A stretch of 64,000 nucleotides of DNA from Clostridium sp. CCUG 7971. Lineage in GTDB: Bacteria; Bacillota; Clostridia; Peptostreptococcales; Peptostreptococcaceae. The notes under the pieces were generated by a model, which ran no database searches, had not been told where the DNA came from, and worked only from the letters and a program-made list of their open reading frames with translations. The DNA is taken from the NCBI RefSeq assembly GCF_017590215.1, contig NZ_JAFFPK010000024.1:1-64000 (forward strand), read 5' to 3'. The first letter of the stretch is position 1. The number at the start of each line of letters is the position of its first letter. The translations under genes were made by a program, and so were the position numbers. Positions 1-10,051 of the stretch are shown here, piece after piece.

Positions 1-55
1 TTAAAATGATTAATTATTAAATGTTTGCAGTTTTCAGAGTATTAACTCTAAAATT

Positions 56-129
56 GCGGGTGTAGCTCAATGGTAGAGTTCCGGCCTTCCAAGCCGGCTG
101 TGAGGGTTCGATCCCCTTCACCCGCTCCA
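56..129 (+). tRNA. tRNA-Gly (anticodon TCC)
   Basis: A full cloverleaf can be folded. The acceptor arms GCGGGTG and CACCCGC pair, the D-arm reads GCTCAATGGTAGAGT, the anticodon loop CTTCCAA gives TCC, and the T-arm carries GGTTCGATCC. CCA is encoded at 127-129. It lies a few bases upstream of a 5S rRNA gene, an arrangement typical of rRNA/tRNA clusters in this family. Confidence 0.97.
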
Positions 130-136
130 TAAAGAT

Positions 137-256
<120 letters not shown>

Positions 257-277
257 ATCTTTTTTTATGTCTAAATT

Positions 278-330
278 AAATATACAAAATCTGATATATA
301 AGTTTATCAAGGGGATTTTTGTATATTTAA
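278..330 (+). terminator. Hairpin after the 5S gene
   Basis: AAATATACAAAA near 278-289 pairs with TTTTGTATATTT near 317-328 around a loop of about 25 bases. It has no long T-tail. It may be a secondary terminator or processing hairpin of the tRNA-5S transcript. The rest of the gap up to 464 shows nothing clear. Confidence 0.4.
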
Positions 331-464
331 GAATTAGAAGTTATATTTGCAAAAAATTATAAATTAGTTTGGTAAAACATGAGTATTATATCGAATTTAT
401 GTAAAAAATAATTAGGATTTATATATTAAAAATAAATAAAATCTAAAATGAGAGGAGATATAAT

Positions 465-3400
465 ATGTCAAAAATAATGAAGACAGTTGATGGAAATACA
501 GCTGCAGCTTATGTAGCGTATGCTTTCACAGATGTTGCATCAATATTTCCAATTACACCATCAACAACTATGGCTGAAATAGTAGATGAATGGGCAGCTC
601 AAGGCTTAAAAAATATATTCAATCAAAAAGTAAATGTAGTAGAAATGCAATCTGAAGCAGGAGCAGCAGGTGCTTTCCATGGTTCATTACAAGGTGGAGC
701 TCTTACAACTACTTTCACTGCATCACAAGGGTTGCTTCTTATGATACCAAATATGTATAAAGTTTCAGGAGAATTACTTCCAGGGGTATTCCATGTTAGT
801 GCGCGTGCAATAGCAGCTCAAGCTTTATCAATATTTGGTGACCATCAAGATGTTATGGCAACAAGACAAACCGGATGTGTAATGTTAGCATCAGGCTCGG
901 TACAAGAAGTTGCAGATATAGCTCCGGTTGCTCACTTAGCAGCTATAAAAGGAAGGTTACCATTTGTACATTTCTTTGATGGATTTAGAACATCACATGA
1001 AATTCAAAAAGTAGAAGTACTAGAATATAGAGATTATGAAAAATTATTAGATAAAAAAGCACTTCAAGAATTTAGAGATAGAGCCTTATCTCCAGATCAC
1101 CCAGTTACTCGTGGTACGGCTCAAAACTCAGATATATATTTCCAAACTAGAGAAGCAAGTAATAAGTATTATAATCAAATAATACCAATAGTAGAAGATT
1201 ATATGAAACAAATGAGCGAATTAACAGGAAGAAATCATAGTTTATTCAATTACTATGGAGCTGAAGATGCAAAAGAAATATTAGTTGCTATGGGATCAGT
1301 AACAGAAACTATAGAAGAAACAATAGATGAACTAAATTCTAAAGGAGCAAAATATGGATTAGTCAAAGTTCATTTATATAGACCATTCTCTAAAGAGCAT
1401 TTATTTAATGTGATGCCTAAAACTGTTGAAAAAATATGTGTAATAGATAGAACTAAGGAACCAGGTGCAATAGGAGAGCCACTATATTTAGATGTTAGAT
1501 CAGCTTTTTATAATAGAGAAAATGCACCTATGATAATAGGTGGAAGATACGGACTTGCATCAAAAGATGTAACACCTTCAGATATAAAAGCGATATTTGA
1601 TAACTTAGTAAGTGAATCACCTAAAGACCAATTTACAGTTGGTATAAATGATGACGTAACTAATACATCTATCGAAGTTAAAGATGAGTTAAAATTAAGC
1701 CATGAAGGAACTATAAACTGTAAGTTCTGGGGATTAGGATCAGATGGTACAGTTGGAGCTAATAAGCAAGCAATAAAGATAATTGGAGACAATACGAAAA
1801 AATATGTACAAGCATATTTTGCATATGATTCTAAAAAATCAGGTGGTATAACTATGTCTCACTTAAGATTTGGAGACAGACCAATTAGATCAACTTATTT
1901 AATAGATAATGCCGATTATATAGCTTGTCATAACCAATCTTATGTAAATCAATATGACTTATTAAGAGGACTTAAAAAAGGTGGTATTTTTGTTTTAAAT
2001 ACTATATGGAATGATCAAGAATTAGATACTCATTTACCAGCAAAAATGAAAAATTACATAGCTAATAATGATATTAAATTCTATACAGTAAATGCTACTA
2101 AAATAGCTCAAGAAATAGGTCTTGGAAATAGAATAAATATGATAATGCAATCTGCATTCTTTAAATTAGCTAACATAATATCAGAAGAAGAAGCTACTGA
2201 ATACCTAAAATCATCTATAAGTAAAGCTTATGGTAAAAAAGGTGAAAAAGTAGTTAATATGAACTATGAAGCAGTAGAGAAAGGGAAAAATTCAATAACA
2301 AAAATTGAAATTCCACAAAGTTGGACAAATGCAAATGATGAAGTAAAAGAAAGTAGCAATGAGCCCGAGTTTGTAAAAAATATATTAAGACCAATGAATG
2401 CGCAAGAAGGAGATGGATTACCTGTAAGTGCATTTAATGGAATCGAAGATGGTACATTCCCTAATGGGACAGCAGCATATGAAAAACGTGGTATAGGAGT
2501 TAATGTACCAGAGTGGATATTAGAAAACTGTATCCAATGTAATCAATGTTCATATATATGTCCTCATGCTACTATAAGACCATTCCTTGTAAATGAAGAA
2601 GAACTAGGAAAAGCACCAGAAGGATTTGGAACTAAAAAAGCTGTAGGTAAAGGATTTGAAGGATTACAATATAGGATACAAGTAGATACTATGGACTGTA
2701 CAGGATGCGGAAACTGTGCAGATGTATGCCCGGCTAAAGAAAAGGCATTAGTTATGAAACCACTTCATACTCAAATAGAAAAAGAAATACCAAATTGGGA
2801 GTTTGCAGTAGCTGAAGTTTCATATAAAGGAGATTTAGTAGCTGGTAAAACAGTGAAGGATTCTCAATTTAGAACTCCTTTAATAGAATTCTCAGGTGCA
2901 TGTGCAGGATGTGGAGAAACACCATATATTAAACTAGTTACTCAACTATTTGGAGAAAGAATGATAATAGCAAATGCGACAGGATGTTCATCAATATGGA
3001 GTGCATCAGCTCCAACTAGTCCATATACAATAAATCATGAAGGTAAGGGTCCAGCTTGGGCAAACTCATTATTTGAAGATAATGCAGAGTTTGGATATGG
3101 AATGTATTTAGCATCTAAGCAAATGAGAAGTAAAATAGAAGATGTAATGAATGAATTATTAACTATGGAAGGCACAGAAAGTTTAAAAGAAGCTTTTGAA
3201 GAATGGATAGCTAATAAGGAAAACGGTGAAGGATCTAAATCAAGTAGTAAAAAAGTACTACAAGTTATAGAAGGATATACGTTTAGCCCAGATGTACAAG
3301 TTTTAGTTGATGAGATAAAAGATAGAAAAGATTATCTAGTTAAGACATCTCAATGGATAGTAGGTGGAGATGGTTGGGCATATGATATAGGATATGGAGG

Positions 3401-3995
3401 CCTAGATCATGTAATTGCATCCGGAGAAAATGTTAATATATTAGTATTTGATACAGAAATATATTCTAACACTGGAGGACAATCATCTAAAGCTACACCA
3501 GTAGCTGCAATGGCTAAGTTTGCAGCGTCAGGAAAAAGATCTAAGAAAAAAGATCTAGGTATGATGGCAATAACATACTCAAATGTATATGTAGCGCAAG
3601 TATCTATGGGAGCAGACAAAAACCAGTTAATGAAGGCAATAATAGAAGCTGAAAGCTATGATGGACCATCATTAATAATAGCTTATGCACCATGTATAAG
3701 TCATGGTTTAAAAGAAGGTATGGGAAGAAGTATAGCTAATGAAGCTCAAGCAGTTTCATGTGGATATTGGCATTTATATAGATACAATCCTCAATTAAAG
3801 GAAGAAGGAAAGAATCCATTTATATTAGATTCTAAAGAGCCTAAAGAAAGCTTTAGAGATTTCTTAATGGGACAGGTGAGATACTCAGCAATTGCTAAAC
3901 AATTCCCAGATATATCTGATGAATTATTTACATTAGCTGAAAAATATGCAAAAGAAAGATATGAAAGCTATAAAAGATTAGCAGAACAAATGTAG
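465..3995 (+). CDS. nifJ: Pyruvate:ferredoxin (flavodoxin) oxidoreductase, single chain
   Basis: This enzyme oxidatively decarboxylates pyruvate to acetyl-CoA and CO2 in the cytoplasm and passes electrons to ferredoxin, the central catabolic step of clostridia. At 1176 aa it has the length of the fused homodimeric family. The N-terminal domain has the ITPSTTMAEIVDEW pyruvate-domain signature. Two [4Fe-4S] ferredoxin motifs are seen at C689/C692/C695/C699 and C745/C748/C751/C755. The third cluster is supplied by C813 and C816 (CAGCGETPY) and probably C1077 (APCISHG). The thiamine-pyrophosphate motif begins with GGDGWAYDIGYGG at 967. The start follows AGAGGAGA at a normal distance. It is monocistronic with a strong terminator. 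Confidence 0.98.
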   Translation: MSKIMKTVDGNTAAAYVAYAFTDVASIFPITPSTTMAEIVDEWAAQGLKNIFNQKVNVVEMQSEAGAAGAFHGSLQGGALTTTFTASQGLLLMIPNMYKVSGELLPGVFHVSARAIAAQALSIFGDHQDVMATRQTGCVMLASGSVQEVADIAPVAHLAAIKGRLPFVHFFDGFRTSHEIQKVEVLEYRDYEKLLDKKALQEFRDRALSPDHPVTRGTAQNSDIYFQTREASNKYYNQIIPIVEDYMKQMSELTGRNHSLFNYYGAEDAKEILVAMGSVTETIEETIDELNSKGAKYGLVKVHLYRPFSKEHLFNVMPKTVEKICVIDRTKEPGAIGEPLYLDVRSAFYNRENAPMIIGGRYGLASKDVTPSDIKAIFDNLVSESPKDQFTVGINDDVTNTSIEVKDELKLSHEGTINCKFWGLGSDGTVGANKQAIKIIGDNTKKYVQAYFAYDSKKSGGITMSHLRFGDRPIRSTYLIDNADYIACHNQSYVNQYDLLRGLKKGGIFVLNTIWNDQELDTHLPAKMKNYIANNDIKFYTVNATKIAQEIGLGNRINMIMQSAFFKLANIISEEEATEYLKSSISKAYGKKGEKVVNMNYEAVEKGKNSITKIEIPQSWTNANDEVKESSNEPEFVKNILRPMNAQEGDGLPVSAFNGIEDGTFPNGTAAYEKRGIGVNVPEWILENCIQCNQCSYICPHATIRPFLVNEEELGKAPEGFGTKKAVGKGFEGLQYRIQVDTMDCTGCGNCADVCPAKEKALVMKPLHTQIEKEIPNWEFAVAEVSYKGDLVAGKTVKDSQFRTPLIEFSGACAGCGETPYIKLVTQLFGERMIIANATGCSSIWSASAPTSPYTINHEGKGPAWANSLFEDNAEFGYGMYLASKQMRSKIEDVMNELLTMEGTESLKEAFEEWIANKENGEGSKSSSKKVLQVIEGYTFSPDVQVLVDEIKDRKDYLVKTSQWIVGGDGWAYDIGYGGLDHVIASGENVNILVFDTEIYSNTGGQSSKATPVAAMAKFAASGKRSKKKDLGMMAITYSNVYVAQVSMGADKNQLMKAIIEAESYDGPSLIIAYAPCISHGLKEGMGRSIANEAQAVSCGYWHLYRYNPQLKEEGKNPFILDSKEPKESFRDFLMGQVRYSAIAKQFPDISDELFTLAEKYAKERYESYKRLAEQM

Positions 3996-4000
3996 ATTAC

Positions 4001-4038
4001 AAAAGAGTGCATAGCTTATAAAACTATGCACTCTTTTT
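4001..4038 (+). terminator. Intrinsic terminator of the PFOR gene
   Basis: AAGAGTGCATAG pairs with CTATGCACTCTT, followed by a T-run. Confidence 0.95.
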
Positions 4039-4109
4039 ATATATTTATAATTATAAAACTTAATATAAAATAAGTCTAATTAGTAAAATATTATTTATGT
4101 AATTAAAAT

Positions 4110-4138
4110 TTGATATAATTAGTATATAGTTGTACAAT
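4110..4138 (+). promoter_or_regulatory. Promoter of the murJ-like gene
   Basis: TTGATA (4110-4115) and TACAAT (4133-4138) are separated by exactly 17 bp, a good vegetative sigma-A match placed about 60 bp before the start codon. Confidence 0.6.
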
Positions 4139-4200
4139 ATTAGATAAAAATATTAAAATAATATAGAATATAATAGGTTTAGTAGAGAAGAGGATTATAT

Positions 4201-5766
4201 ATGGCAAAGAGAACTAAAAAGGCAGCAGTTATTCTTATGACTATAATACTAATATCAAAAATAACTGGCTTTCTAAGAGATATAGTATTAGCACAAACCT
4301 TTGGAGCTGGAGAAATAACAGATGCATATCTTACTGCGTTAAATATACCAGTAGTTTTATTTGATGGAATAAGTGCAGCTCTTGGAACAACATTTATACC
4401 TATGTTTTTTAAAGTTAAAGATAGTGATGGAGAAGAAGGAGTAAATAAATTTACTAGCAACGTATTGAATATAGTTGTAATGCTAAGTGTATTATTTATC
4501 ATTGTAGGTATGATATTTGCCCCATACATAGTAAAATTATTTGCCATGGGATTTAGTGGAGAAGTATTAAATCTTACTGTAGAATATTTAAAAATATTAT
4601 TATTCTCAATGATATTTATAGCAGCTAATGGGCTTATATCATCATATTTAGTAGCGTCAGGAGATGTTTACATATCAGGTCTTATAAGTATTCCATTTAA
4701 TATATTTGTTATAGGAGCGATAATATTAGGATCTATAACAAACTCTTATGTTATGGTGTTTGGAACGTTAATTGCGTATATAGCTCAACTTTTATTCCAG
4801 TTACCATTTTTATTTAAAAAAGGATATAAGCATGGATTTAAAATAAACTTTAAAGATGAAAATATAAAGCAAGTAGTATATCTTGTTATACCAGTATTTT
4901 TTGGTTCATATGTAGGACAAATAAATTCAATAGTTAATAGAACTTTGGCATCTACCTTAGAAAAGGGAAGTATTACTGCACTAAACTATGCAAATAAACT
5001 AAGTATGTTTGCTGTAGGTGTAATAGTTGTAGCGCTATCTACAGTTATATATCCAGTTTTATCAAAATTAGCTAGTGAAAATAATATAAAAGGATTTAAA
5101 AGTAATTTATCTAAATCTATAAATATTATAGTGATACTAATGGTACCTATAATGATTATGATTATGGATTTTTCAACGCCTATAGTTAGAATTTTATTTG
5201 AAGAAGGATCATTTGATTCACATGCTACATACTTAACATCAACAGCGCTATCTTGCTACTCTGTAGGTATAGTAGCTTATGGACTTAGGGAAATTTTGGC
5301 TAAAGGGTTTTATTCATTACAAGATACTAAAACACCAGTTAAAAATGCTACTATATCAGTGGTTATAAATGTTGTTTTTTCTATAGTTTTAGTAAGGTAT
5401 ATGGGTATTGGAGGTTTAGCTTTAGCAAGTTCTATATCTGCAATATTAACTACCATGTTACTTTTTATATCTTTAAGGAAAAAAATTGGAAAGCTAGGAT
5501 TTAAAAATATATTTATAACATTTATAAAAGTATCAATAGCATCAATTATTATGGGAATAACAATGAAGTTTATGTATAATAAGATACTAGGCTTAAGAAA
5601 CATACTTACAATAGAAAATAGAAAATTTATAGGAGTGGACACTGTAGTTTCTGTATTTGTAGGATTAATTATTTATATAGTTTTAATATTACTATTTAAT
5701 ATTAAAGAAGTAAAAGAAATATCTGAAATTATTGTAAATAGAATAAGAAAATATATAAAAAAATAA
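4201..5766 (+). CDS. murJ: MurJ/MviN-family lipid II flippase-like protein
   Basis: This is a polytopic membrane protein of 521 aa with about 14 hydrophobic segments, the size and layout of the MVF clade of the MOP exporters. The N-terminus (ISKITGFLRDIVLAQTFGAG) matches the conserved MurJ opening, which carries a functional Arg in the first helix. Members flip lipid-linked peptidoglycan precursor across the cytoplasmic membrane. Firmicutes often carry several MVF paralogues, some for other polysaccharides, so the exact substrate is inferred. The ATG follows AGAGAAGAGG. It is transcribed alone between two terminators. Confidence 0.9.
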   Translation: MAKRTKKAAVILMTIILISKITGFLRDIVLAQTFGAGEITDAYLTALNIPVVLFDGISAALGTTFIPMFFKVKDSDGEEGVNKFTSNVLNIVVMLSVLFIIVGMIFAPYIVKLFAMGFSGEVLNLTVEYLKILLFSMIFIAANGLISSYLVASGDVYISGLISIPFNIFVIGAIILGSITNSYVMVFGTLIAYIAQLLFQLPFLFKKGYKHGFKINFKDENIKQVVYLVIPVFFGSYVGQINSIVNRTLASTLEKGSITALNYANKLSMFAVGVIVVALSTVIYPVLSKLASENNIKGFKSNLSKSINIIVILMVPIMIMIMDFSTPIVRILFEEGSFDSHATYLTSTALSCYSVGIVAYGLREILAKGFYSLQDTKTPVKNATISVVINVVFSIVLVRYMGIGGLALASSISAILTTMLLFISLRKKIGKLGFKNIFITFIKVSIASIIMGITMKFMYNKILGLRNILTIENRKFIGVDTVVSVFVGLIIYIVLILLFNIKEVKEISEIIVNRIRKYIKK

Positions 5767-5790
5767 AGTCTTAAAGACTTTATTTTTTAT
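5762..5790. terminator. Bidirectional terminator
   Basis: AATAAAGTCTT pairs with AAGACTTTATT. A T-run follows on the plus strand and an equivalent one on the minus strand, so it can serve both murJ and the convergent small gene at 5821-5994. Confidence 0.85.
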
Positions 5791-5820
5791 ATATTTTTTA
5801 TTTTAATTATTTATAAAATT

Positions 5821-5994
5821 TTATTTAAATAATAAATTTGTAGCAGTACCACCTACTAAAGCAGGGATTATTGATGACAATAAGCATAGTTTCATATTTA
5901 TAAAGCTTATGTCTCCTTTAAAATTTAAACTATATAAAGCCACAAAAAGTATATACACAACTAAATATATAATTAATTTATTTATATACCTCAT
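5821..5994 (-). CDS. 57-aa two-segment membrane protein, unknown function
   Basis: This short open frame was found by reading the minus strand of the murJ-nifU gap. The ATG (5992-5994) is preceded by AAGGAGATGA with normal spacing, and the frame runs 57 codons to TAA. The peptide starts MRYINK and has two hydrophobic stretches (about residues 7-22 and 36-54), separated by a short polar loop (NFKGDISFINMK). The second ends in a Gly/Thr-rich PALVGGTATN. The gene converges on murJ and shares its bidirectional terminator. I recognise no family. The ribosome-binding site, gene-like composition and terminator make a real gene likely, but it could still be chance. Confidence 0.6.
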   Translation of the reverse strand: MRYINKLIIYLVVYILFVALYSLNFKGDISFINMKLCLLSSIIPALVGGTATNLLFK

Positions 5995-6259
5995 ATATAC
6001 TCATCTCCTTATAATAATTTATACTTTAATTATAAATTATTTTTATTAGGTCTGTAAACATTTTCCTGAGAAAAAATTATAATATTTAAAATATATAATT
6101 AAAAATAAGTTAATTGTATATAATATTTGTTTTTTATGCATAAAATGAGTTAATTAAAAATAAAATTATAAAAATGAAAAATGAGAAAAGGATATATAAA
6201 TATAGCATAGAAACTTATGAATATATGCAATTATAAATTATTATTTTAGGGGGAAGTTT

Positions 6260-6481
6260 ATGACAGATAAGGTGTCAGCAGTTATAGAAAGAATAAGGCC
6301 ATTATTACAGAAAGAAGGTAAAGATTTAAGGTTGGTAGATGTAAACGATCAGGGGATTGTATTAGTAAGATTAGAAGGAGATTGCAAAAAATGCCCTGTG
6401 TCAGCAGCTACTTTAAAGTTAGTGGTAGAAAATTTATTAACTAAGGAAATTGAAGGTATTAATAAAGTAATAGGTATATAA
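6260..6481 (+). CDS. NifU-like C-terminal domain protein (Fe-S scaffold type)
   Basis: This is a 73-aa cytoplasmic protein equivalent to the stand-alone NifU C-terminal domain (Nfu), which holds or transfers a [4Fe-4S] cluster through a CxxC pair. Here the pair is C42-K-K-C45 in GDCKKCPVSAATLKL. The family form is usually CxGCPSS, so the second position is unusual but the Cys pair and following helix are intact. GGGGGAAG precedes the ATG. It is monocistronic and no other Fe-S assembly genes lie nearby. Confidence 0.88.
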   Translation: MTDKVSAVIERIRPLLQKEGKDLRLVDVNDQGIVLVRLEGDCKKCPVSAATLKLVVENLLTKEIEGINKVIGI

Positions 6482-6483
6482 AA

Positions 6484-6512
6484 TCACTCATATATGAGTG
6501 TTTTTTTTATTT
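6484..6512 (+). terminator. Terminator of the nifU-like gene
   Basis: CACTCATATATGAGTG forms a hairpin followed by eight T residues. Confidence 0.9.
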
Positions 6513-6651
6513 TTGTATATTAACCAAAATCTCTGAATATGGAAAAATATGTAAATATGTAGTATAATTTAAAAAAATGTAAAAACTTAGGGGTAACATA
6601 AGGGGAAGAGATGAAAAAATAAGCTTAATAAATATTTTAACTATTAATATT

Positions 6652-9600
6652 TTGAGCTTTATATTTTTTGTTATGAGTTTCTTTAATGTAAATGCATATG
6701 CACATGATATAAAGTTTAGAAATATTACCCATGAAGATGGGTTATCTCAAGCAACAGTAGAGACTATAATTCAAGATAGACAAGGATATATTTGGATAGG
6801 TACAAATGACGGACTTAATAGATATAATGGATATGATTTTAAGATATATAGACATGACCAAGATTCTGAAAATAGCATAACAAATAATTATATTGTTGAT
6901 TTACAAGAGGATAAAGAAGGAAATATATGGGTAGGAACGGCTAATGGATTAAATAAAATAAATCATCAAGGTAAAATAACTAATTACTTCGCGGAAGAAG
7001 ATAATGGAAACCTATCAAATAATAATATAGGTGATATATTAATAACTAAAGCAGGAGAGGTTATGGTTGCTACATCTAATGGGCTTAATGTTTATGATGA
7101 AGAGAAGAATGAATTTAAACGTATTTTAAGTGGAGAAAATGATATAACTAATCAGTTTATCCATACATTGAAGCAAGATGCCAATGGAGATATATGGATA
7201 GGAACTAAAAATGGATTAAATAAGTTAGATATTAAGAGCCAAAAAATTTATAAATTTTATAGTAATGAAACAGAAAATAGCATAAGTGGAAATAATATAT
7301 ATGGACTTTCATACGATGATGATGGATATATATGGATCGGAACTTTTAAAGAAGGATTAAACAGAATAGATATAAATACTCATGAAATAAAAAGGTATAA
7401 AAACGACCCCAAAGATATAAATTCACTTCCAGGAAATTACGTAAAAGATGTATATAAAGATAGCAATAATATACTATGGGTGGCTACAGATAGAGGATTA
7501 GCAAAGTATAATGATAAAAAAAATAACTTTACAACATATAAAAATAAAATATATGATGAAGATAGTTTAGTTGACGATGACTTATTTACAATTATAGAAG
7601 ATAAAAGTGGATTAATATGGGTGGGTACTTATAATGGTATAAGTGTTTTTGATTCTAATAATAAAATGGAACATTATAAAAAAGACCCAACTAATAAAAA
7701 CTCATTAAGTGATAATTTAATACATGGTATATATGAAGATAAGGATGGATTACTATGGGTAGGAACGAACTCTAAAGGTGTAAACGTAATAGATAGAAGA
7801 AGTGATAAAGTAACTCATATAAATAAGGACAGCACAAATGGGATTTTTGTTAATGATTCTATAAATGATATAACAGGAAAAGATAATATAATATATATTG
7901 GTACTAATAATGGTTTAGTAAAAATTGATAAAGATAAAAATATTATAGATACATACGATAAATCAAATGGAATATGTGAAGATAATGTAAGATGCTTATA
8001 TCTAGACAGCAAAGGATATTTATGGATTGGAACTACAGATGGAGTAAGCATATTAAATACAAAAAATGATGAAGTAATAGACATTACTAAAATATTAAAG
8101 GATAATGGTATAGAAGATTTATTTGCTAGGGTAATATATGAAGATAAAGAAGGAATATATTGGATTGGAAGCTTTGTAGATGGAGGTTTAATAAGATTAG
8201 ATCCAGTTAAAAAAACTATAAAGAACTATAAAAGAAAAACAAATGATAAGAGGACTATAAGTAGTGATACAGTAAGATCAATAGCAGAAGATAATAAAGG
8301 AAATTTATGGATAGGTACTAGTTATGGGCTGAATAAGTTCAATAGAAAATCAGAAACATTTACAAGGTATACAGTACATGATGGATTATCTAATGATACT
8401 GTATATGGAATATTAGTTGATAACGATGATGATTTATGGCTTAGTACTAATGAAGGTATTTCAAAGTTAGATACTGAGAGCAATAAGTTTGAAAAGTTTG
8501 GAGCAACAGATGGACTTCAAGGAAATGAATTTAATGGAAGTGCATATTATGAAAATAGTAAAGGTGAATTTTTCTTTGGAGGAACCAATGGGCTTAATAT
8601 ATTTAATCCAGATAAAGTAAAGAAAAATGATTATGTGCCAAATGTTGTTTTTGATGGATTTGAAGTTAATGGAAAAAGCTATAATAATATAGATGGATTA
8701 AAGTTTAAGCATAATGAAAACTTTATAAATATAAATATGTTTATATCAGATTATAGAAATATAGAAAACGTACAGTACAAATATATGATAGAAGGTGCAG
8801 ATTCTGAGTGGCATATGCTAGATAGAAATAATATAAATTATAGCAATTTACCTCCAGGTAATTATACCCTTAAAGTAAAGGCAAGAAGTCATAATGGTAA
8901 AGTAACAGATGAAAATCATGTAAGTTTTACGATACTACCGCATCCATTAAAAAGTGATATAGCAATATTTATATATTTTCTACTTTTTATTTTGATAATA
9001 TATTCGTATATAAACAGAATGAAATATTTAGATAAGTTAGTAACAAAAAAGACAGAGCAATTAAGTTATGAAATGGAAAAAAGTAATGAATTACTGAATA
9101 AAGTTATTCAGCTAGAAAGAAATAAAAATAATTATTTTATAAATTTATCTCATGAACTTAGAACTCCTTTAAATGTAATATATACGACGGAACAGCTTAT
9201 AACAGAGTTTAATAAGTCTGAAAAAGGCATAGAGAAAGATAAATTGAGTGACTATATGAAGGTAATGAATAGGAATATAAAACGTTTGCTTAATTTAATA
9301 AATAATCTAATCGACACAACTAAAATAGATAATGGGAAATATAAGATTAATTTAAAAGAAGAAAATATAGTATATATAGTAGAAGAAGCGACGTTATCAT
9401 TAAAAGAATATATAGAAAGTAAAGGAATTCAGTTAATAATTGATCCAGATATTGAAGAAAAAAATATAAAATGCGATGCATATGAGATAGAAAGATGTAT
9501 AGTAAATCTAGTAGGAAATGCAGCGAAATTCACACCAAGTGGAGGTACCATCGAAGTCAGGATAAAAGAGTTAAACAATAGGGTGATTATAACTATAGAA

Positions 9601-9801
9601 GATAATGGTATAGGTATAGATCCTAAGTACCATAAATTAATATTTGATAGATTTAACCAAATAGTAGATGCTAATTCTGAGGTAAAGGGTGGAAGTGGTC
9701 TAGGTTTAACTATCACCAAGCATATTATAGAAATGCATAATGGAGAAATTTATGTTGAAGGAAATATAGGCAAAGGAGCTAAGTTTACAATTATATTATA
9801 A
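6652..9801 (+). CDS. Propeller-type sensor histidine kinase (Reg_prop / Y_Y_Y / HisKA / HATPase_c), apparent start frameshift
   Basis: This is a membrane sensor kinase with a large extracellular ligand module. After a signal-like segment ending NAYA, about a dozen blade repeats carrying WIGT..GLN (two-component regulator propeller repeats) run to about residue 670. A Y_Y_Y immunoglobulin-like domain follows (about 680-765), then a transmembrane helix (AIFIYFLLFILIIYSYI), a dimerisation domain with phospho-acceptor H834 (NLSHELRTPLN), and an ATPase domain with N956 (GNA), DNGIGI and GGSGLGLT. There is no receiver domain, unlike many hybrid relatives, and no response-regulator gene nearby. The open frame begins at TTG 6652 with no ribosome site. 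A well-placed AGGGGAAGAG-ATG at 6611 lies in another frame across six A residues; one more A would join it and give a complete MKKISLINIL signal peptide. See findings. Confidence 0.9.
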   Translation: MSFIFFVMSFFNVNAYAHDIKFRNITHEDGLSQATVETIIQDRQGYIWIGTNDGLNRYNGYDFKIYRHDQDSENSITNNYIVDLQEDKEGNIWVGTANGLNKINHQGKITNYFAEEDNGNLSNNNIGDILITKAGEVMVATSNGLNVYDEEKNEFKRILSGENDITNQFIHTLKQDANGDIWIGTKNGLNKLDIKSQKIYKFYSNETENSISGNNIYGLSYDDDGYIWIGTFKEGLNRIDINTHEIKRYKNDPKDINSLPGNYVKDVYKDSNNILWVATDRGLAKYNDKKNNFTTYKNKIYDEDSLVDDDLFTIIEDKSGLIWVGTYNGISVFDSNNKMEHYKKDPTNKNSLSDNLIHGIYEDKDGLLWVGTNSKGVNVIDRRSDKVTHINKDSTNGIFVNDSINDITGKDNIIYIGTNNGLVKIDKDKNIIDTYDKSNGICEDNVRCLYLDSKGYLWIGTTDGVSILNTKNDEVIDITKILKDNGIEDLFARVIYEDKEGIYWIGSFVDGGLIRLDPVKKTIKNYKRKTNDKRTISSDTVRSIAEDNKGNLWIGTSYGLNKFNRKSETFTRYTVHDGLSNDTVYGILVDNDDDLWLSTNEGISKLDTESNKFEKFGATDGLQGNEFNGSAYYENSKGEFFFGGTNGLNIFNPDKVKKNDYVPNVVFDGFEVNGKSYNNIDGLKFKHNENFININMFISDYRNIENVQYKYMIEGADSEWHMLDRNNINYSNLPPGNYTLKVKARSHNGKVTDENHVSFTILPHPLKSDIAIFIYFLLFILIIYSYINRMKYLDKLVTKKTEQLSYEMEKSNELLNKVIQLERNKNNYFINLSHELRTPLNVIYTTEQLITEFNKSEKGIEKDKLSDYMKVMNRNIKRLLNLINNLIDTTKIDNGKYKINLKEENIVYIVEEATLSLKEYIESKGIQLIIDPDIEEKNIKCDAYEIERCIVNLVGNAAKFTPSGGTIEVRIKELNNRVIITIEDNGIGIDPKYHKLIFDRFNQIVDANSEVKGGSGLGLTITKHIIEMHNGEIYVEGNIGKGAKFTIIL

Positions 9802-9804
9802 AGA

Positions 9805-9842
9805 AAAAATGCGAATATTTTATAAATATTCGCATTTTTCTT
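9805..9842 (+). terminator. Terminator of the sensor kinase gene
   Basis: AAAAATGCGAATATT pairs with AATATTCGCATTTTT, ending in a T-rich tail. Confidence 0.92.
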
Positions 9843-9974
9843 TATATAAATAAAATAAACTATAGAAGGGGAATATAAATAAAAACTTACAATCATATAA
9901 ACAAACAAAAATGCAAATATTTAATATATATATATAAATAAAATATGATTTAATGCGAATATTATTAAAAACTA

Positions 9975-10003
9975 TTGCTAAAACAAAGTGATAGAGTTAC
10001 AAT
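9975..10003 (+). promoter_or_regulatory. Promoter of the yitT-like gene
   Basis: TTGCTA (9975-9980) and TACAAT (9998-10003) have a 17-bp spacer, about 49 bp upstream of the ATG. Confidence 0.55.
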
Positions 10004-10051
10004 AAGATGTTGCAAATATACACATGTATTTATTAAAAAGGAGGAGAGTAA

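Noticed and set aside
9909-9965. Repeated ATGC(A/G)AATATT motifs before yitT
   Set aside because: Short, A/T-rich and similar to the adjacent terminator stem; no consistent spacing was seen.
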